Source: PALSA-129 sp963842505 (GTDB taxonomy: Bacteria; Acidobacteriota; Terriglobia; Bryobacterales; Bryobacteraceae). Taken from it: DNA of 64,000 nucleotides. The DNA lies in contig CAWJGZ010000004.1 in the NCBI GenBank assembly GCA_963842505.1, positions 682,001 to 746,000 of the forward strand. The letters run 5' to 3'. The position numbers were made by a program, and so were the translations under genes. The notes beneath the pieces are model-generated. The model was not told the DNA's origin. It saw only the letters and a list, made by a program, of their open reading frames with translations, and made no database searches. Positions 31,689 to 40,236 of this stretch are shown piece after piece. Every line of letters begins with the position of its first letter. Position 1 is the first letter of the stretch.

Positions 31689-33022
31689 GGTTTCTTTAAC
31701 AACTCCAAGACCGCGGAGGTGGTAGCGACGATGCCGGCGCGCAGGGCCGGCTCCACTTGCGGATAAAATACGCTGGAATGCAACGAAGGCAGCGGATTTC
31801 CGGTGCGGCGGCTGTCTTCGATCTGTTGCGCGGAGACGGCGCCCAACTGGAAGATCACGCTGGGAATCTGGTGGCCCGAAAGACCGAACAATCCGAAGTC
31901 TTCGCTCACCATCATGGGCTTCGACTCGGTCACATTGGCCGCGCCCAGCGAGGCTTGGAACGCGCCGCGCAACCGCTCGGCCAGCTTGGGATCGTTGTAA
32001 GTGGGTGGAACGGCCTCGGTCTCACTCACCTTCACAAGGGGCGCGCGGTCATCCGGCACGCCGGCGGCCAGCGCCACACCCTGCGCGATCCGTTTGATGG
32101 AGGATAGAATATGCTCGCGCACGTCCTCACTGAAGGCGCGGGTGGTGAGTTGCAGCACGACGTCGTCCGGAATGATGTTGCCCTTGGTCCCGCCATGGAT
32201 GGAGCCGACCGTCACTACCGCCGGATCGAGCGGAAGCGTCTGGCGGCTGACGATGGTTTGCAGCTCCATGATGAATTCGGCGGCCATCACGACCGGGTCT
32301 TTCGTCAATTCGGGATGGGCGCCGTGACCGCCCTGCCCGCGCAGGGTGACTTCGACGGCAGTCGACCCGGCATAGATCGGACCACCCAGGACGCCAACCT
32401 TGCCGGCCTCGATGGTGGGCTCATCGTGTAACGCGATGACGAAATCCGGTTTCGGAAAGCGCGAGTAGAAGCCGTCGTTGAGCATGGCGCGCGCGCCATC
32501 CACGGTTTCCTCGGAAGGCTGGCCGATCATCACCAGGGTGCCGCTCCAACGGTCCTTCAGTTTGGCCAGGGTGCGCGCGGTTCCCAGCAGTGAAGTCATG
32601 TGGAGGTCGTGGCCGCAGGCGTGCATGACGCCGACCTCCTGGCCGGCGGCGTTGTGCGAGCGGACGCGGCTGGCGAAGGGCAAGCCGGTTTTCTCTTCCA
32701 CCGGAAGCGCGTCGAGTTCCGTTCGGACCAGCACCACGGGGCCTGCGCCGTTCTTCAGCACCGCCGCGATTCCGAATGCCGCGGCGCCATCGGCGTACTT
32801 GCCCAGGTGCTCGGTTACCGTGTAGCCAGCCTTGCGAAGCTCACCCGCCAGCAGCGCCGAGGTGCGCTCCTCATGATGCGAGAGCTCGGGATGCGCGTGC
32901 AGGTCCTGATAGACCGCGATGAGCGAGGGCAGCTCCTGATCGGCCAGCGGGCGAAGATCGTCCGCCGGCGGCGGCGAGGCCAGCACAAGCGCGGGCAGCA
33001 ATAGTAATCCAAAAAGCTTCAT
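31685..33022 (-). CDS. Exported M20D-family amidohydrolase/peptidase
   Basis: 445 residues from ATG 33022 (MKLFGLLLLPALVLAS signal peptide); the frame continues 8 codons upstream. M20 metal-binding motifs are present: MHACGHDLHMTSLLGTA (first zinc ligands), QPSEETVDGARAML (bridging region with catalytic Glu) and ALHDEP. The C-terminal SEDFGLFG holds the final His/Asp-type block. M20D members hydrolyse N-acyl- or N-amino-acid amides such as hippurate. The substrate is not readable; export suggests scavenging of acylated amino acids. It lies upstream of the Nudix gene with a 4-bp overlap. Confidence 0.87.
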   Translation of the reverse strand: MKLFGLLLLPALVLASPPPADDLRPLADQELPSLIAVYQDLHAHPELSHHEERTSALLAGELRKAGYTVTEHLGKYADGAAAFGIAAVLKNGAGPVVLVRTELDALPVEEKTGLPFASRVRSHNAAGQEVGVMHACGHDLHMTSLLGTARTLAKLKDRWSGTLVMIGQPSEETVDGARAMLNDGFYSRFPKPDFVIALHDEPTIEAGKVGVLGGPIYAGSTAVEVTLRGQGGHGAHPELTKDPVVMAAEFIMELQTIVSRQTLPLDPAVVTVGSIHGGTKGNIIPDDVVLQLTTRAFSEDVREHILSSIKRIAQGVALAAGVPDDRAPLVKVSETEAVPPTYNDPKLAERLRGAFQASLGAANVTESKPMMVSEDFGLFGLSGHQIPSVIFQLGAVSAQQIEDSRRTGNPLPSLHSSVFYPQVEPALRAGIVATTSAVLELLKKP

Positions 33023-33123
33023 ATTTCCGATCGTACTCTCCTGCACGCAACCGCGGATATCCCGGTTCCGGATTGGCTAGAGCCGCGGGGGAGTACGCGG
33101 GGCATTGTTCCTACGAGGATGGT

Positions 33124-33702
33124 TCATTTGACGCGGTGCAATTCCGACTGATTGGCGAAGGACCGGCTGTCCGCCGCCAACGGCAAAAAGTATTTTCGCA
33201 GATCCCCCTGGGGCGATGTGATCACAACCTTGCCTTTCACGTCGGTTTCCGTCAATTCTTCACTGCGGAGTTCCTTGGACGCGGCCACCTGCTGCTTTAG
33301 CCACGGTGTATCCATCTCCGACAACATCAGGACATCTTTCTCCAGCGTGAGTCCAAAATAGACATGCGCCGGCAGGGCGGGGTCGCCCAAGTCGTCGCGC
33401 ACGTCCAGCAGGTACCGGTCCGGCAGTTTAAAGATGTGAAAGAGCACCGACTTCTCGACGCCATCGTCGGTAGTGGAGGCCTTGTAGCCGTTCTGCCCAT
33501 CGCGCGTCACCACGTACACCTGGCCGCCGGCGCTCTCGGGTTTGTCGTCGGGAGAGATTTCCCGCCACGAGCCGACCAGCGCCGGGTCGAAGAATGCGTC
33601 CTTGTCGGAGTCCGTCACCAAGGGGTGCAGAGAGACCACACCGGCGCATGCGGTGAGCAGTTGCAGTGCGGCGGCCAGGACACCGATGGAAATCTTTCGC
33701 AT
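33124..33702 (-). CDS. Putative lipoprotein of unknown function
   Basis: 192 residues. The N-terminus is MRKISIGVLAAALQLLTACA, a lipoprotein signal with LTAC as lipobox (Cys19). The mature part begins VSLHPLVTDSDKDAFFDPAL and continues GSWREISPDD, reminiscent of small beta-rich lipoproteins in which a stored metabolite or lipid is weighed against a threshold. I do not recognise a characterised family. Two later segments, DRYLLDVRDDLGDPALPAHV and LMLSEMDTPWLKQQV, look structured. It is monocistronic and divergent from the amidohydrolase gene, with a 76-bp promoter region between. Confidence 0.7.
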   Translation of the reverse strand: MRKISIGVLAAALQLLTACAGVVSLHPLVTDSDKDAFFDPALVGSWREISPDDKPESAGGQVYVVTRDGQNGYKASTTDDGVEKSVLFHIFKLPDRYLLDVRDDLGDPALPAHVYFGLTLEKDVLMLSEMDTPWLKQQVAASKELRSEELTETDVKGKVVITSPQGDLRKYFLPLAADSRSFANQSELHRVK

Positions 33703-33778
33703 GATTCTCTCCCTTTGCGGTCAATATATAGCAGACGGTCAATTTGTAACCGGGCCGAAAACGGTGTACACCTTAATT

Positions 33779-34984
33779 ATGACGTCATTGTTCCGCATCA
33801 GTATCGGTCTTTTCTTCCTCGCCGCCGTAGCGATCGGCCAGCCTATGATTGTCAAGACTTCGACACTCATAGATGGCAAGGGGCACGTCCTCACAAATAA
33901 AGAAATCGTTATCGAGGGTGGGCGCATCACGGGCATTGCCGACGCGACCCACCGCCCGACGCTGGACCTCAGCGGTTACACCGTGATGCCCGGTTGGATC
34001 GACACGCACGTTCACATCACCTGGTATTTCAACAAGGCCGGGCGGCTTGAATCCGGCCCCACCCGCACGTCAACGGCGCAGGAGGGCTACTGGGCGGCGG
34101 TGGCTAATGCCACTGCCACGCTGATGGGCGGATTCACCACTGTGCAAAGCGTGGGGGCGCCGCTCGACGGACCGATCCGGGACCTCACGGCTTCCGGAGC
34201 GCTGGCCGGCCCCCGCATCCTGACTTCTTTAGTGCAGATCAGCGAGCGCAGCGGCACACCGGAGCAGATCCGCGCCATTGTGCAAAAAGAGAAGAAGGAC
34301 GGCGCCGACCTGGTCAAACTGTTCGCCACCGCCAGCATTCGCGACGGCGGAAAGATGACGGCCACGGTGGAGCAGATCAACGCGGCCTGCGGCGAAGCCA
34401 AGGCGCAGGGCTTGCGAACGATTGTCCATGCACACGCCACCGAAGGCGCGCGGGCGTCGATTCTGGCGGGTTGCACATCCATCGAACACGGCACGTTCGT
34501 GGATGACGCTACTCTCCGCCTGATGGCCGAACGCGGCGTTTATTTCGATCCCAATTTTCTGGTGCTGCACAACTACCTCGACAACAAGCCGAAGTTTCTG
34601 GGCATCGGCAATTACACCGAGGAGGGTTTCGCCGCCATGGAAAAGGCCCTGCCGCTAGTGGCTGACGTTTACAAGCGGGCGCGCAAGGCCCACGTCAAGA
34701 TCGTCCTGGGCACAGACGCAGTGGCCGGCGCGCACGGCCACAACGCCGAAGAGTTCATCTATCGTGTCAAGGACGGCGGCGATTCGCCCATGGACGCGCT
34801 GATGACAGGGACCTCGGTGGCCGCCGAATCCCTGGGCATGGCCGATAAGATCGGCTCGATCGCGGAAGGTCTGGAAGCCGACTTGGTGGCCGTCCAAGGC
34901 AACCCGCTGGAAGACATCACGGCCGTGCGTCACGTGGTCTTCGTCATGAAGCACGGGCGCGTTTATCGCAGCCCGGGCAACTAA
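33779..34984 (+). CDS. Exported amidohydrolase (imidazolonepropionase/prolidase-like, M38 type)
   Basis: 401 residues from ATG 33779, which places the signal peptide (RISIGLFFLAAVAIGQ) at the N-terminus; the longer open frame to 33542 is not supported. The metal-dependent amidohydrolase barrel is clear: GWIDTHVHITWYF (HxH), then DLVKLFATASI with the usual lysine site, IVHAHATEGARASI (His), CTSIEHGTFVDD (His) and VLGTDAVAGAHG (catalytic Asp). The C-terminal GSIAEGLEADLVAVQGNPLED is the family's returning beta-sandwich. Exported members cleave Xaa-Pro or related peptides and amides; the substrate is unknown. Confidence 0.88.
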   Translation: MTSLFRISIGLFFLAAVAIGQPMIVKTSTLIDGKGHVLTNKEIVIEGGRITGIADATHRPTLDLSGYTVMPGWIDTHVHITWYFNKAGRLESGPTRTSTAQEGYWAAVANATATLMGGFTTVQSVGAPLDGPIRDLTASGALAGPRILTSLVQISERSGTPEQIRAIVQKEKKDGADLVKLFATASIRDGGKMTATVEQINAACGEAKAQGLRTIVHAHATEGARASILAGCTSIEHGTFVDDATLRLMAERGVYFDPNFLVLHNYLDNKPKFLGIGNYTEEGFAAMEKALPLVADVYKRARKAHVKIVLGTDAVAGAHGHNAEEFIYRVKDGGDSPMDALMTGTSVAAESLGMADKIGSIAEGLEADLVAVQGNPLEDITAVRHVVFVMKHGRVYRSPGN

Positions 34985-35012
34985 CGGGCTGCCTGTTATC
35001 CACCAAGTATCC

Positions 35013-36164
35013 ATGGCCGAAAGCCTGACGCTATTGCTCCGCCTGTTCTACCGGCCAGTCTCTGCCATGAGCGCAATTCTGGACCGCGGCAGCTTGCTGA
35101 TCGCGAGCTTGTGCGTGCTGGCGGTGTCGCTGCCGCTGGCAGGTTCCAACCCCTGGCTGCGGTTTCCGATCTATGCGCCGCTGCTGGTGCTGGCAGTTGC
35201 CTACATTCCCGGAGTGCTGCTGCTGTCGGCCCTCTTCGGCCGCTTCGGGGGGTTCAGCGCTTCGTTCCATCGCGATTATTCTCCGCTGCTGACCTGCGGC
35301 GCGATGGCGCTGGCGGCAGCCTGCCTGCCGCTGCTGGTGGCCGCCTGGACCGCGCCCCTGCCGGTCTTCCAGATCATCGCGGCGCTCTGCGGTTTGTATT
35401 TTGGAGTGCTGATATTCTTCGCCGTGCGCACGGTGTTCGGCGCGGGCAACGGCGCGGCCGCAGGGGTGGTCTGTTTTTCCTGGATTCCACTGGCGGCGGC
35501 CACCTTCTTGTGGGTGCCAGTGCTCTTCCTGATGCGATGGCTCGCGTCGCCGTTTTTTATCTTCTTTGCCTGGTATTTTCTTGGCGGCGAGTTTTCGAAT
35601 CTGGGCGCCGGCATGCGCAATCGCCAGCATTTCCGGCGCATGCTGGATGCCGCCGCCATCAATCCGCATGACGGCGAGGCGCAATACCAACTGGGCCTGA
35701 TCTATCAACAGCGGCGCAACTCGACCGACGCCATCCGGCATTTTCAGGCTGCCGTGAAGATCGATCCGAACGAAACCGACGCGCACTTCCAGTTGGGCCG
35801 CATCGCCCGGCAGCAGGGCCGCATAGCCGACGCGCTGGCATCCTTCGAGACCGTGCTGGCGCAGGACCCGAAGCACAACCTGAGCGAGATTCTCCGCGAG
35901 ACCGGCGCCGCGTGTCTGGAGGCCGGCCGCAGCGAGGACGGTCTTCGCTACCTGGAAGTTTACGTGGAGCGCCGTCCCTACGATGCGGAAGGCTTGTATT
36001 ACTTCGGCCAGGCCCTGGAAGCGGCCAACCGGCCCGCGGAGGCGCGCGAGGCTTACGCCCGCGCGGTGGAAGCCGCACGGACCGCGCCGCGCTTCCGGCG
36101 CCCTTTTACGGCGCGCTGGAGCCGGCTGGCGCAAAAGCAGGAACGCAAACTGCCGTCGAAGTGA
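35013..36164 (+). CDS. Multi-pass membrane protein with C-terminal TPR domain
   Basis: 383 residues. Residues ~25-190 contain five or six membrane helices (LLIASLCVLAVSLPLAG, APLLVLAVAYIPGVLLLSAL, and others ending FFIFFAWYFLGGEF), resembling the Yip1-type bundle. A soluble tail from ~205 holds three to four TPR units: AQYQLGLIYQQRRNSTDAIR, AHFQLGRIARQQGRIADALA and GLYYFGQALEAANRPAEARE. Such proteins probably scaffold a membrane complex. The start is 28 bp after the amidohydrolase stop, so cotranscription is possible. Confidence 0.8.
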   Translation: MAESLTLLLRLFYRPVSAMSAILDRGSLLIASLCVLAVSLPLAGSNPWLRFPIYAPLLVLAVAYIPGVLLLSALFGRFGGFSASFHRDYSPLLTCGAMALAAACLPLLVAAWTAPLPVFQIIAALCGLYFGVLIFFAVRTVFGAGNGAAAGVVCFSWIPLAAATFLWVPVLFLMRWLASPFFIFFAWYFLGGEFSNLGAGMRNRQHFRRMLDAAAINPHDGEAQYQLGLIYQQRRNSTDAIRHFQAAVKIDPNETDAHFQLGRIARQQGRIADALASFETVLAQDPKHNLSEILRETGAACLEAGRSEDGLRYLEVYVERRPYDAEGLYYFGQALEAANRPAEAREAYARAVEAARTAPRFRRPFTARWSRLAQKQERKLPSK

Positions 36165-36165
36165 A

Positions 36166-36927
36166 TTATTGGTTCACGACCTCCGAGCCAAAATGAATGC
36201 TGGAATCGACGGCATAAGCTTTCAGGTTGGCGCCCTGCGGTTTCAGCATTTGCAGCACGATGGCCGCGCCACGGGTCCGCAGAGAAAAATGCGAGCTGCC
36301 CTCTCGCTCCACCGGGAATTGCCGGGCGCTGAACGGCGGGATCTGCACGGAGAAGGACGCCGTGCAAACCGGCGTCAATTCGCCGCCCGTCCGGCCGTCC
36401 GGCACCGAGTAGAAAGCCGCGGCCGAGTAACACAGCGAGGCCGTGGCGGGCTGCGCGGAAGTGTTCACCAACGCCAGCAAATCGCCCGGCAGTTCAGACA
36501 CATCACCCTCGAACCACGGGTTGCGCATGGGAAAAGCCGCCTCGCGCGCCACGGTGCGCAGTTGGTTGCCCGTGACACACTCAGTGGAGCCGCTTACCGT
36601 CACCACCGGAGAGAATGGCGCGGCGGCGAGCTGTTCCCGCACTCGCACCCAGGCCCCCGTGGTTTCCTCGGGCAGTTCCAGGAGGTAAGTTCCCTGCTCG
36701 CGCGGCGCCAACTCCACGGCGATTGCGGTTTGGCCCTTCAGCGCCACCAGCGCCCCGTTTTCGCCATAGGCTTCCACCGCCAGAGTGACCGGCCGCTCGC
36801 CCAGATTCCGTAGTTGGATTGCCGACGTGCACGCCTTGCCCGCCGCCAAAGCCGGAAGCACTCGATCGATGGTCCGCTGCTGGGCGCATGCCGGCAGCGC
36901 GGCCAGCAACAGCAGAACCGATTTCAT
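36166..36927 (-). CDS. Exported protein of unknown function
   Basis: 253 residues from ATG 36927 (MKSVLLLLAALPACAQQ signal peptide); the frame extends 40 codons further but without support. The mature part is beta-rich: TSAIQLRNLGERPVTLAVEA, VAVELAPREQGTYLLELPE and FSVQIPPFSARQFPVEREGS. It looks like repeated immunoglobulin-like or fibronectin-like sandwiches of the kind found on cell-surface and fibre-associated proteins. It carries no catalytic motif. It ends 1 bp past the stop of the convergent membrane TPR gene, so there is essentially no terminator space between them. Confidence 0.65.
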   Translation of the reverse strand: MKSVLLLLAALPACAQQRTIDRVLPALAAGKACTSAIQLRNLGERPVTLAVEAYGENGALVALKGQTAIAVELAPREQGTYLLELPEETTGAWVRVREQLAAAPFSPVVTVSGSTECVTGNQLRTVAREAAFPMRNPWFEGDVSELPGDLLALVNTSAQPATASLCYSAAAFYSVPDGRTGGELTPVCTASFSVQIPPFSARQFPVEREGSSHFSLRTRGAAIVLQMLKPQGANLKAYAVDSSIHFGSEVVNQ

Positions 36928-37045
36928 TCTCCGCACGTCCATATTCCGAGGAGCGCTCTGAATACTATCGGACGCCTTCGCTCTAAGCTTGAGCGCCGAA
37001 TTCCGGCCGGGTGCGCGACACAGAAGTTGGCAAACGGCCTCCTGC

Positions 37046-37119
37046 ACAGAACCGCAAGCGTTAGCGCGCGGCCGCCACGCAGCCTGGAGATGGCCGCTCG
37101 CTGACGCTCGCGGTTCTGT
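37046..37119. repeat. REP-like palindromic repeat (28-bp arms)
   Basis: Arms 37046-37073 (starting ACAGAACCGCAAGCG) and 37092-37119 are inverted copies identical at 25 of 28 positions, with an 18-bp loop. It lies in the 279-bp gap between two divergent genes, and the rest of that gap contains no gene. Its transcript would fold into a long hairpin on either strand. The sequence style (GCGAGCG/CGCTCGC) is that of high-copy palindromic units in GC-rich genomes. Confidence 0.65.
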
Positions 37120-37206
37120 ACTGAGTAGTTGGTACGCTCAGAATCGCTTGTGCCGCGCACCCGCCGGCGGGCACGGCAGCCGCTTCGTGATACTCCTATA
37201 AGCATC

Positions 37207-38868
37207 GTGTCCTTTTCTAAAAAACTTGTTCTACTAGCGGTGGCCGCGCCGTTGTTCGCGGCTGCCATCGACTACGCCGCCGAAGGTAAACTTTGGTGGT
37301 CCCACGTGCAATTTCTGGCCGACGACAAACTGCAGGGCCGCGACATCGGCACCGACGGCTTCGAGCAAGCCGCCAAATATGTAATCGGCCAGTTCCAGCA
37401 ACTCGGCCTGAAGCCGGCCGGCGACGCCGGTTACCGCCAGGCAGTGAAGTTCGAATCGCGCCAACTGATCCAGGATCAATGCAGCCTGGCGCTCATTAAG
37501 GATGGCGCGCTGGAGCCGTTGGCTCTGGGCACGGACGCCTCGCTGAATGCGCGTGGCGACCTGGCGCAGAAAGTGCAAGCGCCCATGGTCTTCGTAGGCT
37601 ACGGCCTGGTGATCCCGGAGGCTCATTGGAACGACCTCGAAGGCATGGACCTCAAGGGTAAGATCGCGGTCTACGTCAATGCACCCGGGCCGGCCGATGC
37701 ACCCGCCGCCGTCAAATCGCACCTCACCTCAGCCGTCGAGCGTTGGAACTTGCTGCACAAAGCCGGCGCCGTGGGCATCGCCACCATCGCCGCCGGACGC
37801 GGCGCAGCGGGAGGCACGGGCCGTGGAACGGCGGCCGCCGCCACGCTGCCCGATGCCGGCAATTCCGCCGCTGCGCCGGGCGGACGTGGAGGCCGCGGCG
37901 CTACGCCACCCTCCGTCAGCCTGGCCGATCCTGCTCTTTCCGAAACCGCCGGCATGGCTGTATCGGTTTCGATTACGCCGCAAGGCGGCGAGAAATTTTT
38001 CGCGGGGAGCGGCCACACATTCGCCGAGATCCAACAACTGGCGCGCGAGAATAAACCGCTGCCGCGTTTTCCTCTAGCCGTTCAGTTGCGTTCCCAGGTA
38101 GCGCTCAAACAGGAGACGCTGGAATCGCCCAACCTCGCAGCCGTGTTCCCCGGCTCGGGAAATCTGCAGGATGAGTACGTAATTTTTTCGGCGCACCTGG
38201 ACCACGTCGGGGTGGGCCGCCCGGTCAACGGAGACAGCATTTACAACGGCGCCATGGATAACGCTTCGGGCGTCGCCACCGTGATTGAGGTGGCGCGCCT
38301 CTTGAAGGAATCCAAGGCGAAGACCAACCGCTCCATCATTTTTCTGACCGTGACCGCCGAAGAGAAAGGCGAACTCGGTTCGCGCTATTTCGCCGCGCAT
38401 CCCACCGTGCCTTTTAAACAGATTGTGGCCGACATCAACCTGGATATGTTCCTGCCGCTCTATCCTCTGAAGGTGATCGAGGTGCAGGGCCTGATGGAAT
38501 CCACCCTGGGAGACGCCGTCAAGGCCGCCGCCGAGGCCGATGGCGTGGCTGTGCAGGCCGACCAGGAGCCCGAACAGAACCGTTTCATCCGCAGCGACCA
38601 GTACAGCTTCATTCGCCGGGGCATCCCCGCGCTGGCATTCAAGTTCGGCTACGAGAAAGGCTCGGCCGACGAAACCACGCGTCAGAACTGGGTCCGCGAC
38701 CACTACCACAAGCCCTCCGACGATCTCAGCCAGCCGGTCGATCGCGAAGCCGCCGCGCGTTTCAATCGCATCATGCTCCGGTTGCTGGAGAAAGTGGCCG
38801 ACGATCCGGCGCGACCGGCGTGGCGCCAAGACAGTTTTTCCCGACGCTTCGCCACGGCGGACCGCTAG
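37207..38868 (+). CDS. Exported M28-family metallopeptidase with PA-domain insert
   Basis: 553 residues from GTG 37207, which gives a proper signal peptide (FSKKLVLLAVAAPLFAAA); the longer frame to 37129 does not. The two-zinc aminopeptidase set is complete: FSAHLDHVGVG (His and following Asp region), YNGAMDNASGVATVIE (bridging Asp), TAEEKGELGSRYF (catalytic and ligand Glu), DINLDMFLPL (Asp) and RDHYHKPSDDL (last His). A PA-type insert with a low-complexity GRGAAGGTGRGTAAA stretch lies at ~200-260. M28 enzymes remove N-terminal amino acids; export indicates extracellular peptide use. Monocistronic. Confidence 0.9.
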   Translation: MSFSKKLVLLAVAAPLFAAAIDYAAEGKLWWSHVQFLADDKLQGRDIGTDGFEQAAKYVIGQFQQLGLKPAGDAGYRQAVKFESRQLIQDQCSLALIKDGALEPLALGTDASLNARGDLAQKVQAPMVFVGYGLVIPEAHWNDLEGMDLKGKIAVYVNAPGPADAPAAVKSHLTSAVERWNLLHKAGAVGIATIAAGRGAAGGTGRGTAAAATLPDAGNSAAAPGGRGGRGATPPSVSLADPALSETAGMAVSVSITPQGGEKFFAGSGHTFAEIQQLARENKPLPRFPLAVQLRSQVALKQETLESPNLAAVFPGSGNLQDEYVIFSAHLDHVGVGRPVNGDSIYNGAMDNASGVATVIEVARLLKESKAKTNRSIIFLTVTAEEKGELGSRYFAAHPTVPFKQIVADINLDMFLPLYPLKVIEVQGLMESTLGDAVKAAAEADGVAVQADQEPEQNRFIRSDQYSFIRRGIPALAFKFGYEKGSADETTRQNWVRDHYHKPSDDLSQPVDREAAARFNRIMLRLLEKVADDPARPAWRQDSFSRRFATADR

Positions 38869-39019
38869 GCGACATGACCGCCCGAGCGTAGGTCGCTTCA
38901 TCTTAGGATATTTGGGAAAATACATCCTGTTAGGTGATAGTGGATGATCGTGGCGGCAAAACGATCGATGCCGCAGTTCGCGGGATTGGTGTGCGAGATT
39001 TCGTTCAGGAGGTATTCCA

Positions 39020-39436
39020 TTGAATCGAAGAATGGTTATCGTCATCGCGGCCGGACTGATCCTTGGATCCCCCGCGGTATGTCAGACCCAACCGGACAAG
39101 AAACCTGAGCCGGCCGCTGTTCAGCCCGGCAACGAACTGGCCAACGCTCTGGCCCAGCGTTTGAGCAACGATCTTCACGTGAAGACGATCGTTGGCGAGC
39201 CCATAAAAGTCGGCTCGGTCACTTTGATACCGATCATGACGATCGATGTCAGTTTCGGAGGTCTCGGCCTGGCTGCTCCGGGGAATCCGGCGGCTAAGGC
39301 GCCGCAGAACCCGCCGCTGGGGGCCGATGGGTTTTTCATGAGCGGCGAAGCCCGGCCCCTGGGATTTGTCGCGGTGAGCAAGAAAGGGACCCGCTTCATT
39401 AGCATCGCGGGCGCCCCCAAGACGCCAGCCAAGTGA
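39020..39436 (+). CDS. Exported GerW/YtfJ-like protein
   Basis: 138 residues from TTG 39020, supported by AGGAGGT at 39007-39013. A signal peptide (VIVIAAGLILGSPAVCQ) is followed by a proline-rich stretch. Then comes the GerW/YtfJ-like core: LHVKTIVGEPIKVGSVTLIP, a conserved strand, then the glycine-rich FGGLGLAAPG and RPLGFVAVSKKG. In Bacillus the family is a spore protein; here it is exported in a presumably non-sporulating lineage, so the role is different and unknown. It is followed at 10 bp by a second protein with the same core. Confidence 0.7.
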   Translation: MNRRMVIVIAAGLILGSPAVCQTQPDKKPEPAAVQPGNELANALAQRLSNDLHVKTIVGEPIKVGSVTLIPIMTIDVSFGGLGLAAPGNPAAKAPQNPPLGADGFFMSGEARPLGFVAVSKKGTRFISIAGAPKTPAK

Positions 39437-39446
39437 GGCAACCGAG

Positions 39447-40175
39447 ATGAAAGCGATGCAAAATACTGTTTTCCTGGCAGCTTCCCTTCTTCTCTGGGGG
39501 TCGCTCGCAAAAGCCCAGGCTCCCTTGGCCCAGCCGTTGGCGGAATTCGACAAGCTGGTTTCACAACTGAAAGTCAGCAGCGTGGTCGGAGATCCCATTC
39601 GCACCGGCGATACCGCGGTGATTCCCTTTGCCAAGGTCAAATTCGCGCTTGGCGGTGGCCAGGTGATGATTGGTTTTGGCGGCGGCATGGAAGCGAAGAC
39701 CATTCCGCTTGGAATCCTGATTGTCGAGGGCGATGACGTCCGCGCCGAAATATTCCCCGAACAAGAAGAAAAAGCAACGGTACCGGAGAGCTTGATGCAG
39801 GCCATCCGGGACCGGAAGGTGGTGTTCATGGTGAACGGTCTGAACGTCGGGAACACCTCTGGAACAGTACAGGACATGGCGCCCCTGCTCTCGGCGATGA
39901 TGGGACAAACCACGGTCATGGTTAACGGCCTGAACCTGGGGAACCTGAACACGCCGGCTTCGGCCCGGACTGGCTCCGGCGCCGCTGCGGACAGCGCCAT
40001 CGCGGAATTGCAAGCGGCCATCGCTAAGAAGCCATCGGCCGAGGCCTATTACCATCTCGGCGAAGCCTTGAAGGCCAAGGGAGAGAACGACAAGGCCGCG
40101 GCAGCTTACAAAAAGGCGCTCGAACTACAGCCGAATTATCCGGAGGCGTCGAAAGCTCTGGCGGCTATAAAGTAG
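39447..40175 (+). CDS. Exported GerW/YtfJ-like protein with C-terminal TPR
   Basis: 242 residues with a signal peptide (TVFLAASLLLWGSLAKAQ). Residues ~30-140 repeat the YtfJ-like core: LKVSSVVGDPIRTGDTAVIP, then FALGGGQVMIGFGGGMEA and TIPLGILIVEGDDVRAE. The last ~65 residues form TPR units (EAYYHLGEALKAKGENDKAA, AYKKALELQPNYPEASKAL). It is paralogous in part to the gene 10 bp upstream, so the pair probably arose by duplication with a TPR tail added to one. A shared transcript and a role in an envelope complex are likely; function is unknown. Confidence 0.7.
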   Translation: MKAMQNTVFLAASLLLWGSLAKAQAPLAQPLAEFDKLVSQLKVSSVVGDPIRTGDTAVIPFAKVKFALGGGQVMIGFGGGMEAKTIPLGILIVEGDDVRAEIFPEQEEKATVPESLMQAIRDRKVVFMVNGLNVGNTSGTVQDMAPLLSAMMGQTTVMVNGLNLGNLNTPASARTGSGAAADSAIAELQAAIAKKPSAEAYYHLGEALKAKGENDKAAAAYKKALELQPNYPEASKALAAIK

Positions 40176-40236
40176 ACCCCGCCCAGGGATGGACCGTCAC
40201 CGCGACGAATTCCGCAACCTGCTACAGTAGTGCGCC

